From Teratosphaeria epicoccoides (lineage: Eukaryota; Ascomycota; Dothideomycetes; Mycosphaerellales; Teratosphaeriaceae), in assembly GCA_021401465.1 (NCBI GenBank), contig JADDMT010000007.1:434001-498000 (forward strand): a stretch of 64,000 nt of DNA, given 5' to 3'. Numbering within the stretch: the stretch's first letter is position 1; every line of letters begins with the position of its first letter. Made by a program: the position numbers and the translations under genes. The notes under the pieces are model-generated. The model was not told where the DNA came from and made no database searches. It worked only from the letters and a program-made list of their open reading frames with translations. Below are positions 21,824 through 32,463 of the stretch, in pieces.

Positions 21824-22438
21824 ATGCTTCTCCACTTGACCATTCTCCTCTTGCCCGCCCTCGCCCTCGCGCAAGGCCAGTTCGGTGCGCCAGAGAATTC
21901 CGCCGACGTCCTCAACGCCCTCATCTGCGTCGACCAGACCACCGTCGCCTCCGGCCAAGGCGCACAGGCCTACACAATCAACAACATTGCCGCAACGCAG
22001 AACCTCATGAACCAGAATGCCGCCCTGCTACAAGCGTGGCAGAACGTGACGACCATCGCCGAGAAGTCTGATGGCTTCTACACGCCGTCCGGCGCGCAGA
22101 GCCTGATCGACTATGTCGACGACAAAGTGTACCCGGACACCAAATACGCGGATCAGATTTATGTGCAGCAGAGGGACGGTGAGATTTCTCTCTCTCGCGA
22201 CACAGTTGCAGGGTCTGCATGAGATGACTTGTTTCTAGCTTTCGTCGAGGGCGGTTTCACCGACTACATTGACCCGGGCCTGCTGAAGCTCCGGGAGGCG
22301 GTCGATCGCGCGAGTGCCGCCATCAATGCCAAGACGCCGGCGAGGTACTTGACGCTGCTGGCTACGGCGCTGTTGAAGGTCCAGCAGGATTATGCGACGA
22401 CGCAGGAGATTCAGGAGTTTGGGAGTGAGGCTCAGTAG
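21824..22438 (+). CDS. Small secreted helical protein of unknown function
   Basis: Two exons, 21824-22178 and 22239-22438, split by a 60-bp intron with GTGAGA..TAG borders; the junction reads QQRDAFVEGGF. The product has about 184 residues and begins with a signal peptide (MLLHLTILLLPALALAQG). The mature part is mostly alpha-helical by composition, acidic, and has only one cysteine (LICVDQ), so it is not a classic disulphide-rich effector. No family was recognised; it has the size and helix pattern of ascomycete cell-surface or hydrophobic-surface-binding proteins, but without their sequence marks. It has its own TATA box, which suits a regulated secreted protein. Confidence 0.8.
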
Positions 22439-23063
22439 ATGGGAGTTTGGGCGTGAGAGCTTTATGATGGCGCATTTTAGGGTCGTGTGAGCTCTGTCGT
22501 GGCTTGTGATGGGCGGGAGAAGATGTTACTTTGACGACGGTGGGGGAGGCAGAGGTGGCATGGTGCTGGGCTGATGTATGGAATGTTGGTCCAGATAGGT
22601 CGTAGGGTAGATAATCGATAGTGCCGTTCAGCTGCAACTTTCATCTCTTGTGTAGGCGCCTAGACCGGCTTCGGCGGTGCAGACCCGCAAGCACTGAATG
22701 ACTTCGCAACGGCAGGAAGGATACTTTCAGGAAGACACCACACTCTGCCTGTCCACGGGATACTGGCTTATTTGCATTGCCTTCGTGACCACGCTAGACA
22801 AAGCATCACAATGCAACGTATCAGATTTTGATCACAAGCAGAGACTGTAAGCAGCTGCTGGCCCTTCTGTATGTCCAGGAGCATTAAGTGCGTCCTCGGC
22901 CAGACCTTTCGTCCTTGCATGTACATACCGACGGATCGTGACGCCCTTGCTGAGGCTTGGAATGACAGAAGCGCGTAGTACCAGTGCTGACTGAGGCAAA
23001 GATGTCCTCGTTCTCAGGTTGTGGGACAGAGATGTCTCATTCGTCTGCACAATACACGGCGAG
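22439..23063. other. Intergenic region upstream of the GT31 gene
   Basis: About 620 bp between two genes on the same strand. Nothing coding is supported here. The frame of the GT31 protein opens at 23019, but only with a TTG. Confidence 0.4.
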
Positions 23064-24470
23064 ATGATCCAGCGACCGACGTCCAGAGCGCAGCGAAGTG
23101 TGTCGATCATTGGCTGCCTGATCAGCCTGGTCCTGGTAAAGCATCTGTGGAATGACAAGCTGCTTACGCAGATTGGCCAAGTGATTGCCATCAGCACCGG
23201 GGAGATAGTGAGCAACAGAACGGAAACCTACTCGCAAGGGCCCGCAACATGCGATGGCCTTGCGGGCCTTGACGACATCGTGATCGTCCTGAAGACGGGC
23301 TCGACCGAGATCTACGACAAGCTTCCCATCCACCTCGCAACCACATTCTCATGCTTCGTCGACCACCTCGTGTATTCCGATCTGGAACAATGGTTCGGCA
23401 ACATTCACGTGCGTGATGCACTCTCGCTAGTATCACCAGCGTTGCGGCAGGAGCATGCGGACTTGGAGCAGTATCGACGACTTCAGCAGCATGTCGTGAT
23501 CGGTGGAGATGCCGCTGAGCTGAAAGGCGACAAGAGCTGGAGGCTGGACAAGTGGAAGTTCATGCCCATGGTCGCTGATGCGTACGCGACGTACGGCAAC
23601 AGCAAGGCGTGGTACTTCTTCATGGAGGCAGACACATATGTGTCGCTACACAATCTGATCCTCTGGCTACCTAGGCTTGACCACCGGAGTGCTGTGTACG
23701 CGGGCGCTCAGGTGTTGATCGGGGACACCGAGTTTGGGCACGGCGGCAGTGGATTCCTTCTGTCATCGTCGGCTGCGCAGAGTCTATCAAAAGCATACAT
23801 GCAAGATCCCAAGCGATGGGAAGAGCAGCTGCTTACGGAGTGCTGCGGCGATAAGGTCATGGCTGAGGTATTACTAGCTGCAGAGCCTCCCGTGCGTCTT
23901 CTGGGAGCCTTTCCGCACATTCAGGGCGAGACCCTCGCCTCGCTAGATTGGTCTCCGACACATTGGTGCATGCCCGCAATCACTTGGCATCACATAGACG
24001 CGGCAGGCATGCATCGATTGACTGAAGCCGATCGAGTTTGGCGTCAGACTCACAAGTGGGATCAGCCAATCTTGTTCGCAGACTACTACGCCAAGTTCAT
24101 TGAGCCACGTATCTATGCCGCCAACGGCACATTGCCTGACTGGGACAACCTGAGCGACGAGTGGGTTGTGGAACCAGGAACGAAGAGTGAGTGGGACGCT
24201 GTTCACGCGGAGAGCTGTGAAGGGTTTTGCAGAGGTCAAGGCGAATGTGTGCAGTGGTTCTGGGCGCCTGGAATTTGTAGGACTGGGAAGAACCCACGGC
24301 TGGGGTGGGCGCTGGACGATCGGCCTGCGCTTGGGTCTGCCGGGGCCCGGTTGGCGAAGCCCGATTCGAAGGTCGCTGTCAGCGGCTGGTTGCTTGATCG
24401 ATTGGACGCATATAAAGCTCAGCATGAGCCGTGTAACAGCTACGAGAAGTGGATCACGCGCAATGATTAA
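23064..24470 (+). CDS. GT31/fringe-like glycosyltransferase, membrane anchored
   Basis: Single-exon type II membrane protein of 468 residues, starting at ATG 23064. A signal anchor follows (SVSIIGCLISLVLVKHL). The fold marks of the fungal fringe-like GT31 class are present: IVIVLKTGSTEIYDKLPIHL, FVDHLVYSDLEQ, then the acidic metal site in WYFFMEADTYVSLHNLILWL (ExD in place of DDD), YAGAQVLIGDTEFGHGGSGF and TECCGDKVMAEVL. Late in the protein are cysteines in CEGFCRGQGECVQW. Such proteins are predicted inverting transferases of the Golgi that add galactose or GlcNAc to glycans; the acceptor is unknown. It lies 294 bp upstream of SLX9 on the same strand, with no functional link apparent. Confidence 0.88.
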   Translation: MIQRPTSRAQRSVSIIGCLISLVLVKHLWNDKLLTQIGQVIAISTGEIVSNRTETYSQGPATCDGLAGLDDIVIVLKTGSTEIYDKLPIHLATTFSCFVDHLVYSDLEQWFGNIHVRDALSLVSPALRQEHADLEQYRRLQQHVVIGGDAAELKGDKSWRLDKWKFMPMVADAYATYGNSKAWYFFMEADTYVSLHNLILWLPRLDHRSAVYAGAQVLIGDTEFGHGGSGFLLSSSAAQSLSKAYMQDPKRWEEQLLTECCGDKVMAEVLLAAEPPVRLLGAFPHIQGETLASLDWSPTHWCMPAITWHHIDAAGMHRLTEADRVWRQTHKWDQPILFADYYAKFIEPRIYAANGTLPDWDNLSDEWVVEPGTKSEWDAVHAESCEGFCRGQGECVQWFWAPGICRTGKNPRLGWALDDRPALGSAGARLAKPDSKVAVSGWLLDRLDAYKAQHEPCNSYEKWITRND

Positions 24471-24764
24471 GCTACTGTGCTCTCTACGTAACGTGCTACT
24501 TTTGAGCCATATTTCTCAGATGAGGCAAGCAACTCACAAGAATCACGGGCCACCGATCGCTTCGTCAATACCTCCGCGCCTTGCCTTCAGACTGCCAGAA
24601 CCGAACTTGGCCGTATACTCAATGTTTGCTGTCTTTTGCTCCTATGAGGGACCTCCATGTGATCATCTCCGCGTTAGCTCCGATCCCACTGAAGCTTCAA
24701 GGTAGATATATCATACGCACCTCTTCCATCCAATCGCTTCTGCACAACACTCTGCTGCTACACA

Positions 24765-25487
24765 ATGGCTCCGATACAGACGAAGCACTCACGTGCCGTG
24801 CGGTCCGCCAAGAACCCGCGTGGCATCTATGCCCCTCCGTCTGGAACCGACCTCGCCGCATCGCTCGAGTCTTCCGAATCCGGGCCTTCTGCAGCTGCAG
24901 ACGACGCCTTCGCGTTCAGCGAGAAAGGCGGCTTCAAGGTTAACAAGAAGGACAAGCGTGCGATCCGACACAACACGCTGCTTGCGAAGGTCAAGGAAGG
25001 CGGTGTGGAGAAGCGCGCACTGAAACGACGAAGACCGGCGAAGAAGCTGAAGGCAGATGTCCGTGATTTGGCTGATGCGCTTCCGGATGTCGATGACGAG
25101 GAAGGCGGCATGGATGGGGAAGACGATTGGGAAGGCGTCTCCGACGATGAGCAGGCAGGCACGAACATGACGGATGTGGAAGGCATGCGCAAAGCGAAGC
25201 GGCGGAGAAGTGGCAAGATGGTGATGCCGAGCTTGAAGCACAGGCCGGGTGCGATGAAACGGAGGCGGAAGATGGAGCAAGGCGAGATGGCGCGGTTTGG
25301 GAAGAGTTTGGCGCAGATGTTTGGGCAGGAGCAGGTGCAGGTGGAAGAAGGTGCGAGGAAGGAGAGTGCAAGGGGTGGAGGTGGTCAGGCGGCTGCTGGG
25401 AGCTTGAGCCAGGCCCAGAGGTGGGCGGCGTTGAGGAGTTTCATTGGCGGGACGATGCAGAAAGACAGGGCGTTTGCTGCGACGTGA
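24765..25487 (+). CDS. SLX9: Ribosome biogenesis protein SLX9 (FAM207A family)
   Basis: Nucleolar factor of 240 residues. In yeast, Slx9 binds pre-40S particles and aids ITS1 cleavage and export. The call rests on three conserved blocks in the right order: a basic block KKDKRAIRHNTLLAKV, then KRALKRRRPAKKLKADVRDL with ADALPD, and the C-terminal EMARFGKSLAQMF followed by QRWAALRSFIGGTM. Between them are an acidic stretch (DDEEGGMDGEDDWEGVSDDE) and a basic stretch (RKAKRRRSGK). Sequence outside these blocks is variable in the family. There is no intron. Its stop codon is only 6 bp from the stop of the convergent MGTRH gene, so the two mRNAs must overlap at their 3' ends. Confidence 0.82.
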   Translation: MAPIQTKHSRAVRSAKNPRGIYAPPSGTDLAASLESSESGPSAAADDAFAFSEKGGFKVNKKDKRAIRHNTLLAKVKEGGVEKRALKRRRPAKKLKADVRDLADALPDVDDEEGGMDGEDDWEGVSDDEQAGTNMTDVEGMRKAKRRRSGKMVMPSLKHRPGAMKRRRKMEQGEMARFGKSLAQMFGQEQVQVEEGARKESARGGGGQAAAGSLSQAQRWAALRSFIGGTMQKDRAFAAT

Positions 25488-25493
25488 GCGACG

Positions 25494-26249
25494 CTATCGA
25501 GAATGATCTAACCCGCTCCCACTCCCAACGAGTGCCGACATTGCCTCTTCTTCGTCATCTTCCCCGTCTTCATCATCTTCCCCATCCTCACGCGGCGGCT
25601 TGCACAACTTGAGAAATCCATCTTCGCTCGGCAGAGCGCTCAGCTGGAATTCTGCCACCAGCCCAGGACCATCACCACCTGCAGTCACGCCTTCCGCCTC
25701 CCCGAAACGATGCTGGGTCTTGAGACCCGCAGCGTCGCCACGGTACACTTCGAAGCTTCCGGCGTCAAGATCGACCACATACGCCCACTCACAGAACAGC
25801 GTGTCCGCGATAAAGGTGATTTCCTTCGCAAGTGGCACCGGCTGCTGCGCATCCGCAATCATTCGTAGGATCTGGGCGCCCGTGTCACGGGATAGGGATG
25901 CGCCTGGCCACGTCGTCTTCTCGGCCTTGAAATAGCCGTCAAGAGTCTCCATTGCCTTTCTGTCACATTTGGAGTATTCTGCGAAGATAGCATTGCTTTC
26001 GTCCTCGCCGGGATAGTAGACGCGGCCGGGCGTGTCCAGTGCGGCGATCAACTTGGCAATGTTGACTTGGCTGCTGAGGAACTTCAGGATTTCGACGCCC
26101 TGGCCTGAGTAGCACTTCATTAGCACCTGGTCTGCTGCCAACGTCCGAAGATTGAGTGGCTCACCAGTGGGATAACCATCCCATTGGCCATACTGCGCGA
26201 TTCGGTACTCGCCTTTGTAGTAGACGAGGATAAGATGTCTGGTGCCCAT
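25494..26249 (-). CDS. Conserved ascomycete protein of unknown function (MGTRH family)
   Basis: Single-exon protein of 251 residues. The ATG at 26249 (MGTRHLILVYYKGEYRIAQY) is preferred over a GTG at 26264. The N-terminal pattern, a strand with a tyrosine pair followed by AQYGQWDGYPTGE, is common to a family of fungal proteins without known function. Further blocks are YSKCDRKAMETLDGYF, QILRMIADA and ITFIADTLFCEWAYVVDLD with SFEVYRGD. The tail is strongly acidic (DGEDDEDGEDDEEE). No signal peptide, membrane helix or catalytic motif was seen. A decayed relative lies just upstream at 26591-26961, so the family was once duplicated in tandem here. Confidence 0.85.
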   Translation of the reverse strand: MGTRHLILVYYKGEYRIAQYGQWDGYPTGEPLNLRTLAADQVLMKCYSGQGVEILKFLSSQVNIAKLIAALDTPGRVYYPGEDESNAIFAEYSKCDRKAMETLDGYFKAEKTTWPGASLSRDTGAQILRMIADAQQPVPLAKEITFIADTLFCEWAYVVDLDAGSFEVYRGDAAGLKTQHRFGEAEGVTAGGDGPGLVAEFQLSALPSEDGFLKLCKPPREDGEDDEDGEDDEEEAMSALVGSGSGLDHSR

Positions 26250-26590
26250 GCTCAGGATTTGCACTCAGAAGTTGAGGTGTCGACGAAGGATCAATACCTT
26301 ATAGTGCGAATTTGCAGGCGGCAATACGCAGGCGTGATGCAAGATGTCTGAGATGCCTGTGGAGGCGTGCAGGTGCCTGCAGATGCCTAGACAGGGATTC
26401 TTCTGCGAGGCATCGAATGCCAAGAAGACGTCGTTGGGGCATGGATGGGACTGTCCGAAATAGATAACGCGACCAATCCACCGGAATACACTAGTTACAG
26501 GTGGATTATATCATGGATAGCTCAGATCTTGACAACGAGACATGCATTCGACACGAGTGACTAACACTGATCTTCTCCAAGATCGAAATG

Positions 26591-26961
26591 TTACCAAGGC
26601 CTATAGCTATTGACGCCTCTACAATGCACTTGAAAAGCACCACCGTCCGGCTCGACGGCGTCCGCCCACTCACAGCAGACAGTATCAGCGATGACGGAAA
26701 GGGCCTTGGCGATTGGGGATGGCGCCTTCGCATGAGCTACTGGGAGGTGTTTTCTAGGCGGCGTTGATCTGGCCTGGCCTGCGGTTGCGACGAAGATACG
26801 GCCTGGTGTAAGCGTATTTCGTCCGTTGCGCATGTTGACACCCCACCGCTGGGGTGGTCGCCCCTTTCGCCATACTGTGCGACTTTGCATTTAACGTCAT
26901 CGCAGACGAGATCGAGCTGTCCGGTCCTTCTGCCGATGTAGAAGACCACTGCGCCTAGCAT
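26591..26961 (-). pseudogene. Decayed tandem relative of the MGTRH gene
   Basis: Two pieces of the MGTRH family survive on the minus strand in different frames. Near 26920 LDLVCDDVKCKVAQYGERGD with HPSGG matches LILVYYKGEYRIAQYGQWDG with YPTGE of the intact neighbour. Near 26680 AKALSVIADTVCCEWADAVE with GGAFQVH matches AKEITFIADTLFCEWAYVVD with AGSFEVY. The roughly 100 residues that should lie between them are missing and the ends are gone, so the copy cannot make the protein. Confidence 0.75.
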
Positions 26962-26969
26962 TCGTCGGC

Positions 26970-27898
26970 GTCAAGCTTGCAGGTTGCCGTGAAGTTGGGT
27001 GCTTGAGATGGGGTTCGGCTGCCAAGGCAGAGATGGTTGGCATTGTGTCGGCAGGAGTTGCGTACCGGATTGATGAGTCTGGGCTGTCATCGACGCCGAT
27101 GATGATCTTGTTCGTTCGAACGCGGACTTCAGGTTGTGGTCGCCCGCGATAAAGTCTCTGCTTGCTGCACCTGCGCAGCGATTGACATGAGGAGAGGGAG
27201 CAAGCCTTTCCGCAGAGAGTCTGAATTACCTCGTCAGGCATGATCGAATAGGTTCCAGAGCTTCCTGATAGATCCAAACGCTGCACTGGAGTGTGTACCG
27301 CTGGGAAGATATTCGCAACGTACAAGACCATGTACGTCGGATCTGGGCCCGCCACAGACCTGCCGACTGCGATTTCAAATTAGCCGGCGTCGGACCTACA
27401 AGTACTACAATTACGCATCCTGCCCTACATTCGTGAGCTGTCGTTGTGTCTAGCGGGCATGGCAGCCCCTTCTGCCTCTATGGCAACAATGGGGCGCATC
27501 AAGTGTCTCACCTCTGCCACCAAGCCCGCTGCCTCAACCCGGTTCACCTTTGACACATTGGCTGTGGTCAAGATGGTTCATTCTGAAGATCGCGGCGTTA
27601 ATGATGGAGCCAAGCAAGTCTTTGCTCGAGGTTGCTGTGCAGTGCTCTTGCGCGGTCGATCACATGCCGTTGGAGAATATGAACGGTGAAAGATGCACGT
27701 GCTTCAAGGGTATCCGCACGTACACCGTCTGTGTTTGGCTTTTCGAGTTCACCGAGACTATCTGCTGTTCGACAGCTTTGCATATTTGAACGACAATCTC
27801 AACCTGCTACAGCTGTCGTGCATAGTCGTTCAACTTTCAGCACCCGAGCATCACTCGTGTAAGCAGATGGATTAACCATCATCTTAATCCATTGGCAT
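26970..27898. other. Gene-poor stretch
   Basis: About 0.9 kb. A minus-strand frame of 152 codons at 26897-27355 overlaps the decayed MGTRH copy and has no recognisable motif. Plus-strand frames are short. No gene is supported. Confidence 0.35.
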
Positions 27899-29110
27899 TC
27901 AAAACCGATCAGACTTCAAAATCTGTGAGAGCTTGTGGAACTGCATCTCGACAAAACGACAGCCGCTCACCGACGGCGGAGCCTCTAGGTCGTCCGGAAC
28001 GTTCAGCAGTCCAGACACGATGGTTCATTTCGGACTACCGTCCTTCTTGTCCAAGGTCTTCTCAGACTTGCTTGACTTCTTCGTGGCCTCTCTGAAGACC
28101 CCAATAGAGTCAAGATCCTCAGACAGAATAACGCATCCGCTGGGCAAGACATTGGAGAGCCATTGCAGCATTTTATTGTCCAGGTCGTCACTCTGTGAAG
28201 TTCCAATGACGAAGACCTCAAGGCCAAAGTGGCCGGCAACGGCTTGCGCGAAGGACGTCTTGCCGGTGCTGGATGGTGCATTAAAGAAGTATCCGCGGCG
28301 ACACAGAGAGCCGCGATGTGGATAGAACGTCGTGGACTTCGCCTGAGGTCGAGGTAAGGCCTGAGTCCTGATATCCTCGTTGAGCGAAATGCCCGCCAAG
28401 TCTCGTTTTGGTCGTTCCTGCGGCATACTCCAGTGTCCTGACCCAGCATGGTGATGGATTTTCATGATGTTGTTGGTCTTCTCTGCTAGGAATTGGACGG
28501 CGCTTACGTGCTCCCAGAAGTGGCTCAGGCCTCCGAACGAGGACATGCAGGATATTTGAATGAGCTCGGACTGGGGATTGACAACTTGGACTTTGCCTCC
28601 AAGAACTTTGATGGTCTATTGGGACGTCTTGAGCTGCCCAGATGTCACGTGGTGTCCTCTAAATTCGCTTTCAAGGGCGCCGATGACTGGAGTGACTGCG
28701 AGCCTATTTTGCGCCAACTCCATCGCCGCTTCTTGCCCGGCTCTAGCGGGCAAAGACATCCCATGCGACTCATACCGCGGGTCCTGCGCGACCTTGATTG
28801 ACGCAAAGAGCGTGAGATCCTTTGCATTCTTGCCAAGACTCTGTCCAAGTAGGTATATCAAGACTTGCTGGTCCAGATTGTGTGAGCCCGAGATCTCGAC
28901 GGTTTTGGTGAAAGGAGCTACTACTGACCGTCTCAGGAACCTGTCTCTTTGAGACAGCGGTCTGCGCTGCGCTAGTGCAGCGTGGAGCATGGCAAATAGC
29001 TTCAGCAGCATGAATACTTGACTGAGACCATGGCTCATCTTCGCGAGCAAGCTGATGAATTTCTGCAAGATGGTGCCTGAAGACTCACTGCTGCTTTCTG
29101 GATCAATCAT
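27899..29110 (-). pseudogene. BCS1-like AAA ATPase pseudogene
   Basis: One continuous minus frame from ATG 29110 carries a BCS1-type protein cut by two in-frame stops. The N-terminal part has the BCS1_N pattern (RRSVVAPFTKTVEISGSHNL). The ATPase part has GYFFNAPSSTGKTSFAQAVA, where the usual Walker A GPPGTGKT is altered to APSSTGKT, then CVILSEDLDSIG as Walker B and TIVSGLLNVPDDLEAP as the sensor-1 side. The stops are TAG at 28616-28618 (after KTSQ) and TGA at 28025-28027 (after DGSPK). Sequence after SGLLNV is degraded and lacks the TTNHP and arginine finger motifs. BCS1-like proteins are AAA ATPases, often mitochondrial. An 81-bp intron could remove the TAG, but its donor is weak. Confidence 0.75.
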
Positions 29111-30259
29111 GAGAGGGTCTTGATAGCGCTATCCTAGAACTCGTCATGGCGGGTATGACAACGTGGGAATGTGGCTCTGTCATGGTGGATAGCGTGATGG
29201 TCGGGTTGACCAGCAATATGACAAGCAGTGTCGTCTGGATTTTGAAGCTTTGTCGTGTGCCTCAAGGCTTGCTTGATGGTACTCGTAAGCACTGCTGGTC
29301 AGTACAGACGGTATGCTCGGAGATCAGCTCTTTCGCGCTTGACTGAGAGGAAGGAAACTGCTGAGCGCAGGAGGACATCTGGGATATTTTATGAGCAAGA
29401 GTCGCTGTGTGTAGCATCACTCAAAGAGAAAGCCGCGATCATTCACATGTTATGGCAATGCAGCGTAGGTAGCAACTCTGGAGAGACACATGACAAGCCC
29501 AGCCTGTGACTTGCGACGAAACAACGTGGCTGTACACTGCGTCAAATCTGCTAGATATTAACGCCCTGGAGTGTGGCGGGTGCCGCCAGGGGAAATGCCC
29601 CGGAAGAGAGTGTCGTGTGAAGAATGTTTGTCACACACAGTGGTCACCTTGGTCCTGATCCGCAACTCCACCATCTGATGGTCAGAGTACCAAGGCGGAC
29701 CAGGAGTGTCGTTGAAATAGGGAGACCTGGGCCGCCTCATAAGTTTCCATGTCATGCGGCCCTTGTCTGTGGATTCACGGTATGGATGTTCGTCGAGAGC
29801 ATGGAGTCTGCAGATGGCTCGACTTGATGCAGTTGGCTGACCTGGCGTTGAATAGATATGTTGGGACGAGATGATGAGATAGAGTCGGGAGTGCAGAGAG
29901 ACTACTCCGTTCGCCGCATGCAGCCAGCCGAGCGCTTCTCCGCGTGTTCGGAGAAGTATGAAGCTTTTTACTTCAGCTACCCTCGACTCTCGAGTCAGGC
30001 ATCGTCCGTATACAGAAGGAACGTGATGGTTCAGAAAGAAGACGCCCAAGGACTTGGGCGAACTAGATCGTTGCCCCGCAGATCGGAGGATCGACCAGGC
30101 GTCATTGTGGCGCCGATCTCTCGCAAACCCACCATCTCGCTGATGTCACCCTGCGGCGTGAATGAGAAAGTTGGAACAGCTGAGCGATTGCGACAAGGTA
30201 CAGTATTGATAGTCCCCTTCTTTGTTTCACATTAACAACCTCAAGATACACCCCTCAGC
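29111..30259. other. Gene-free stretch
   Basis: About 1.15 kb between the BCS1-like relic and the next gene. Frames on both strands are under 165 codons and show no motif. The part near 30260 should hold that gene's promoter. Confidence 0.4.
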
Positions 30260-31874
30260 ATGGCCAGCGTATCTGCAAGGAGGAAAAGCCGTCTCGGCAA
30301 ATTTTTCCATCGCAACCACGATGAGGCCTCATCCTCGGGTCACCACGTCCACCCTTCCATAAGCACCGGTGCCAGTGGCCCGGCGGACTCTGCCTACGCG
30401 AGCAGTGAGAACAATGATCTTTCCAAGCGGTCACACGATCTCGTCCCGGTAGCGAGCGGCGATGACCGCAACCTGGCCATGAACGAGAACACCGGAGAAG
30501 TCGTAGACGAGGATACCGGCGAAGTCGTTACGGTCACCACCACGACAACGACCACCACCACGACCAAGACGAAAGGTGGCAAGACGACCAACGTCCAAGT
30601 TGAGACGACACCCGGGAATGGCGCTGCTTCTGGTGCTGGCGTGGTTGAAGCGCCCGGCGACACACCTGCTAGTGGCCCACGCGTGAGCCCAAACCCAGCA
30701 ATTGCACAGCCGCAACCGCAGCACGCACCTCAACCCCCGCCGCAACTATCAGAACAGTCGTTCCCGCCGCTGCCCACGCAGTCTTCACACTCGCGGAACC
30801 CACCAGACCACAGCATGAACAGCAGAATCCCGACGATGGGGTCTGATGCGCCATATTCCGAGAACTCTGACAACGCATCCTCCCATCAACAAGCTCCCTC
30901 ACAACACCCATCCGAGCCAAAGTCGAGACCACAATTCATTCCCTACCACCCGCGCAATTCACGCAAATCGCCATCAGAACAGCAAGACGATCCCGCTGGG
31001 CCGTCCGTCGCCATTCCGGAACGCAACCCGAATCGCAACTTCAGCAGGGAAGAGAACAAATTGAACGACCCGGTCTCGCCCGTCGGATCCGATACACCCA
31101 CACAACAGAACTTTAGCTATCCCAGGTCGAACCAGAATTTGCGAGGTGATTTGCCAGCAGGCGCAATTAACAACACTGTTCCTGAAGGGCAGCCCAGGCG
31201 TCAGAGTGTCTTTGAGAACCTAAAAGCGGCTGCGGTGGGCCTTCATGTACGTGACCAATCCATCTCTTCTTACACGGGATCGCAACCCGGGACTGGGGAC
31301 ATGGGATCGGGAGTGGAGCATGAGGCAGGCTGTCCGGAATGCGAGCGAGGAGCCTCCACTCAGACTTGTGATTCCCCTGCACCACCTGCCACCCGTCCAG
31401 CAATCCACAGTCGTCGTCCGTCATCATTCTATCACATCTCCAGTCCTCGAAGACCCAACTCTCCTTTCTTCTTGGCCCGCTGAATCAAGATCACCCCTCA
31501 CCTCATCCCAAGCTTTTCCTGCTGACAGACACTGATTCTGCCGGCAGGGCGTCGGCGAGACTATCCGCGGGACTCTCAACTCCGAGATCGACGCCCGGTA
31601 TCCTCGCCGCAATGCCGAGAAGGCAGCCGCCGCCAACGCCAAGAATGCTGGTGTGCTGTCCAGAGGCGAGAGGGAGATGGCTGGTGTGCGGCACGAACAG
31701 GGGCTGACGGCCACGACTTCGGATTCGGATCATCAGGTTCCGGTGCGGGATTCGGGCGAGGATTGGCATGATAATGGTCAGGGAGAGGAGGTCAAGGTTG
31801 AGGAGCAGAAAGGTGGTTTTAGGAGGTTGTTGAGAAGGAGGCCGAGGAGTGAGTCCAATTCGCCGGGTCAGTGA
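30260..31874 (+). CDS. Disordered basic protein of unknown function
   Basis: Two exons fit, 30260-31246 and 31548-31874, separated by a 301-bp intron (GTACGT..GGCAG) that keeps phase at GLHGVGETIRGTLN. The product has about 437 residues. The N-terminus is basic (ARRKSRLGKFFHR), followed by a run of threonines (VTTTTTTTTTTKTK) coded by ACC/ACG repeats, long P/Q/S-rich disorder, and then a conserved-looking C-terminal block: SVFENLKAAAVGLH, GVGETIRGTLNSEIDARYP and AKNAGVLSRGEREM. That block has the style of a small fungal protein family conserved at the C-terminus only. No membrane segment or enzyme motif is seen. Confidence 0.75.
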
Positions 31875-32463
31875 ACCAGGTCACTGTCGGTGGTGGAGCG
31901 CAAGATTGATGAGATATGACTGTCTATGAGAAATGGGGGCTGTTGAATGCTGGGATCAAAATCCGGGCGTTTGGTGTAGATACTTGTCAGCGTTGAGAAG
32001 ATATAGGGTGTGCAATTCTGAGACGAGTCTTGCCATCCTCTTTCAACTCGTCCATGTGTTGTCACAAATTCTCAGCCTGTGAGGTCTGCACCGCGTATCA
32101 TGCTGATGTTGGATTTGGAAGCGCGCTTTGCTGCCATCAGGCTGATTTTGCTCTGCTCGGCGTCGCCTGTGCGCAGATCCGAACGAACGCAGAATCGTAG
32201 AATCGGTGTCGCGGCTCAGTGGAGATATCGCCACAGAACCCTGCTTCGTGCCAGCGACGACGGTCATTTCGTCCGAAATGCACCCCAGAATAACTGTGAC
32301 CGTGACGGCCGATGAAAAGGCATAGGGTAAGGTCCAATCGCCGTCGAATGCATCCACTACCTATCGTGCGCTGCAGATGTGTTGACAAGCAGCTCCACAG
32401 ATCCAAGGACATTATCGGCACCACCGCTTCTGACCAACTCCTGGATCTTGCTGTCGCGCTGAC
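31875..32463. other. Intergenic stretch
   Basis: About 590 bp. Frames on both strands are below 105 codons and unconvincing. Nothing is assigned. Confidence 0.35.
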
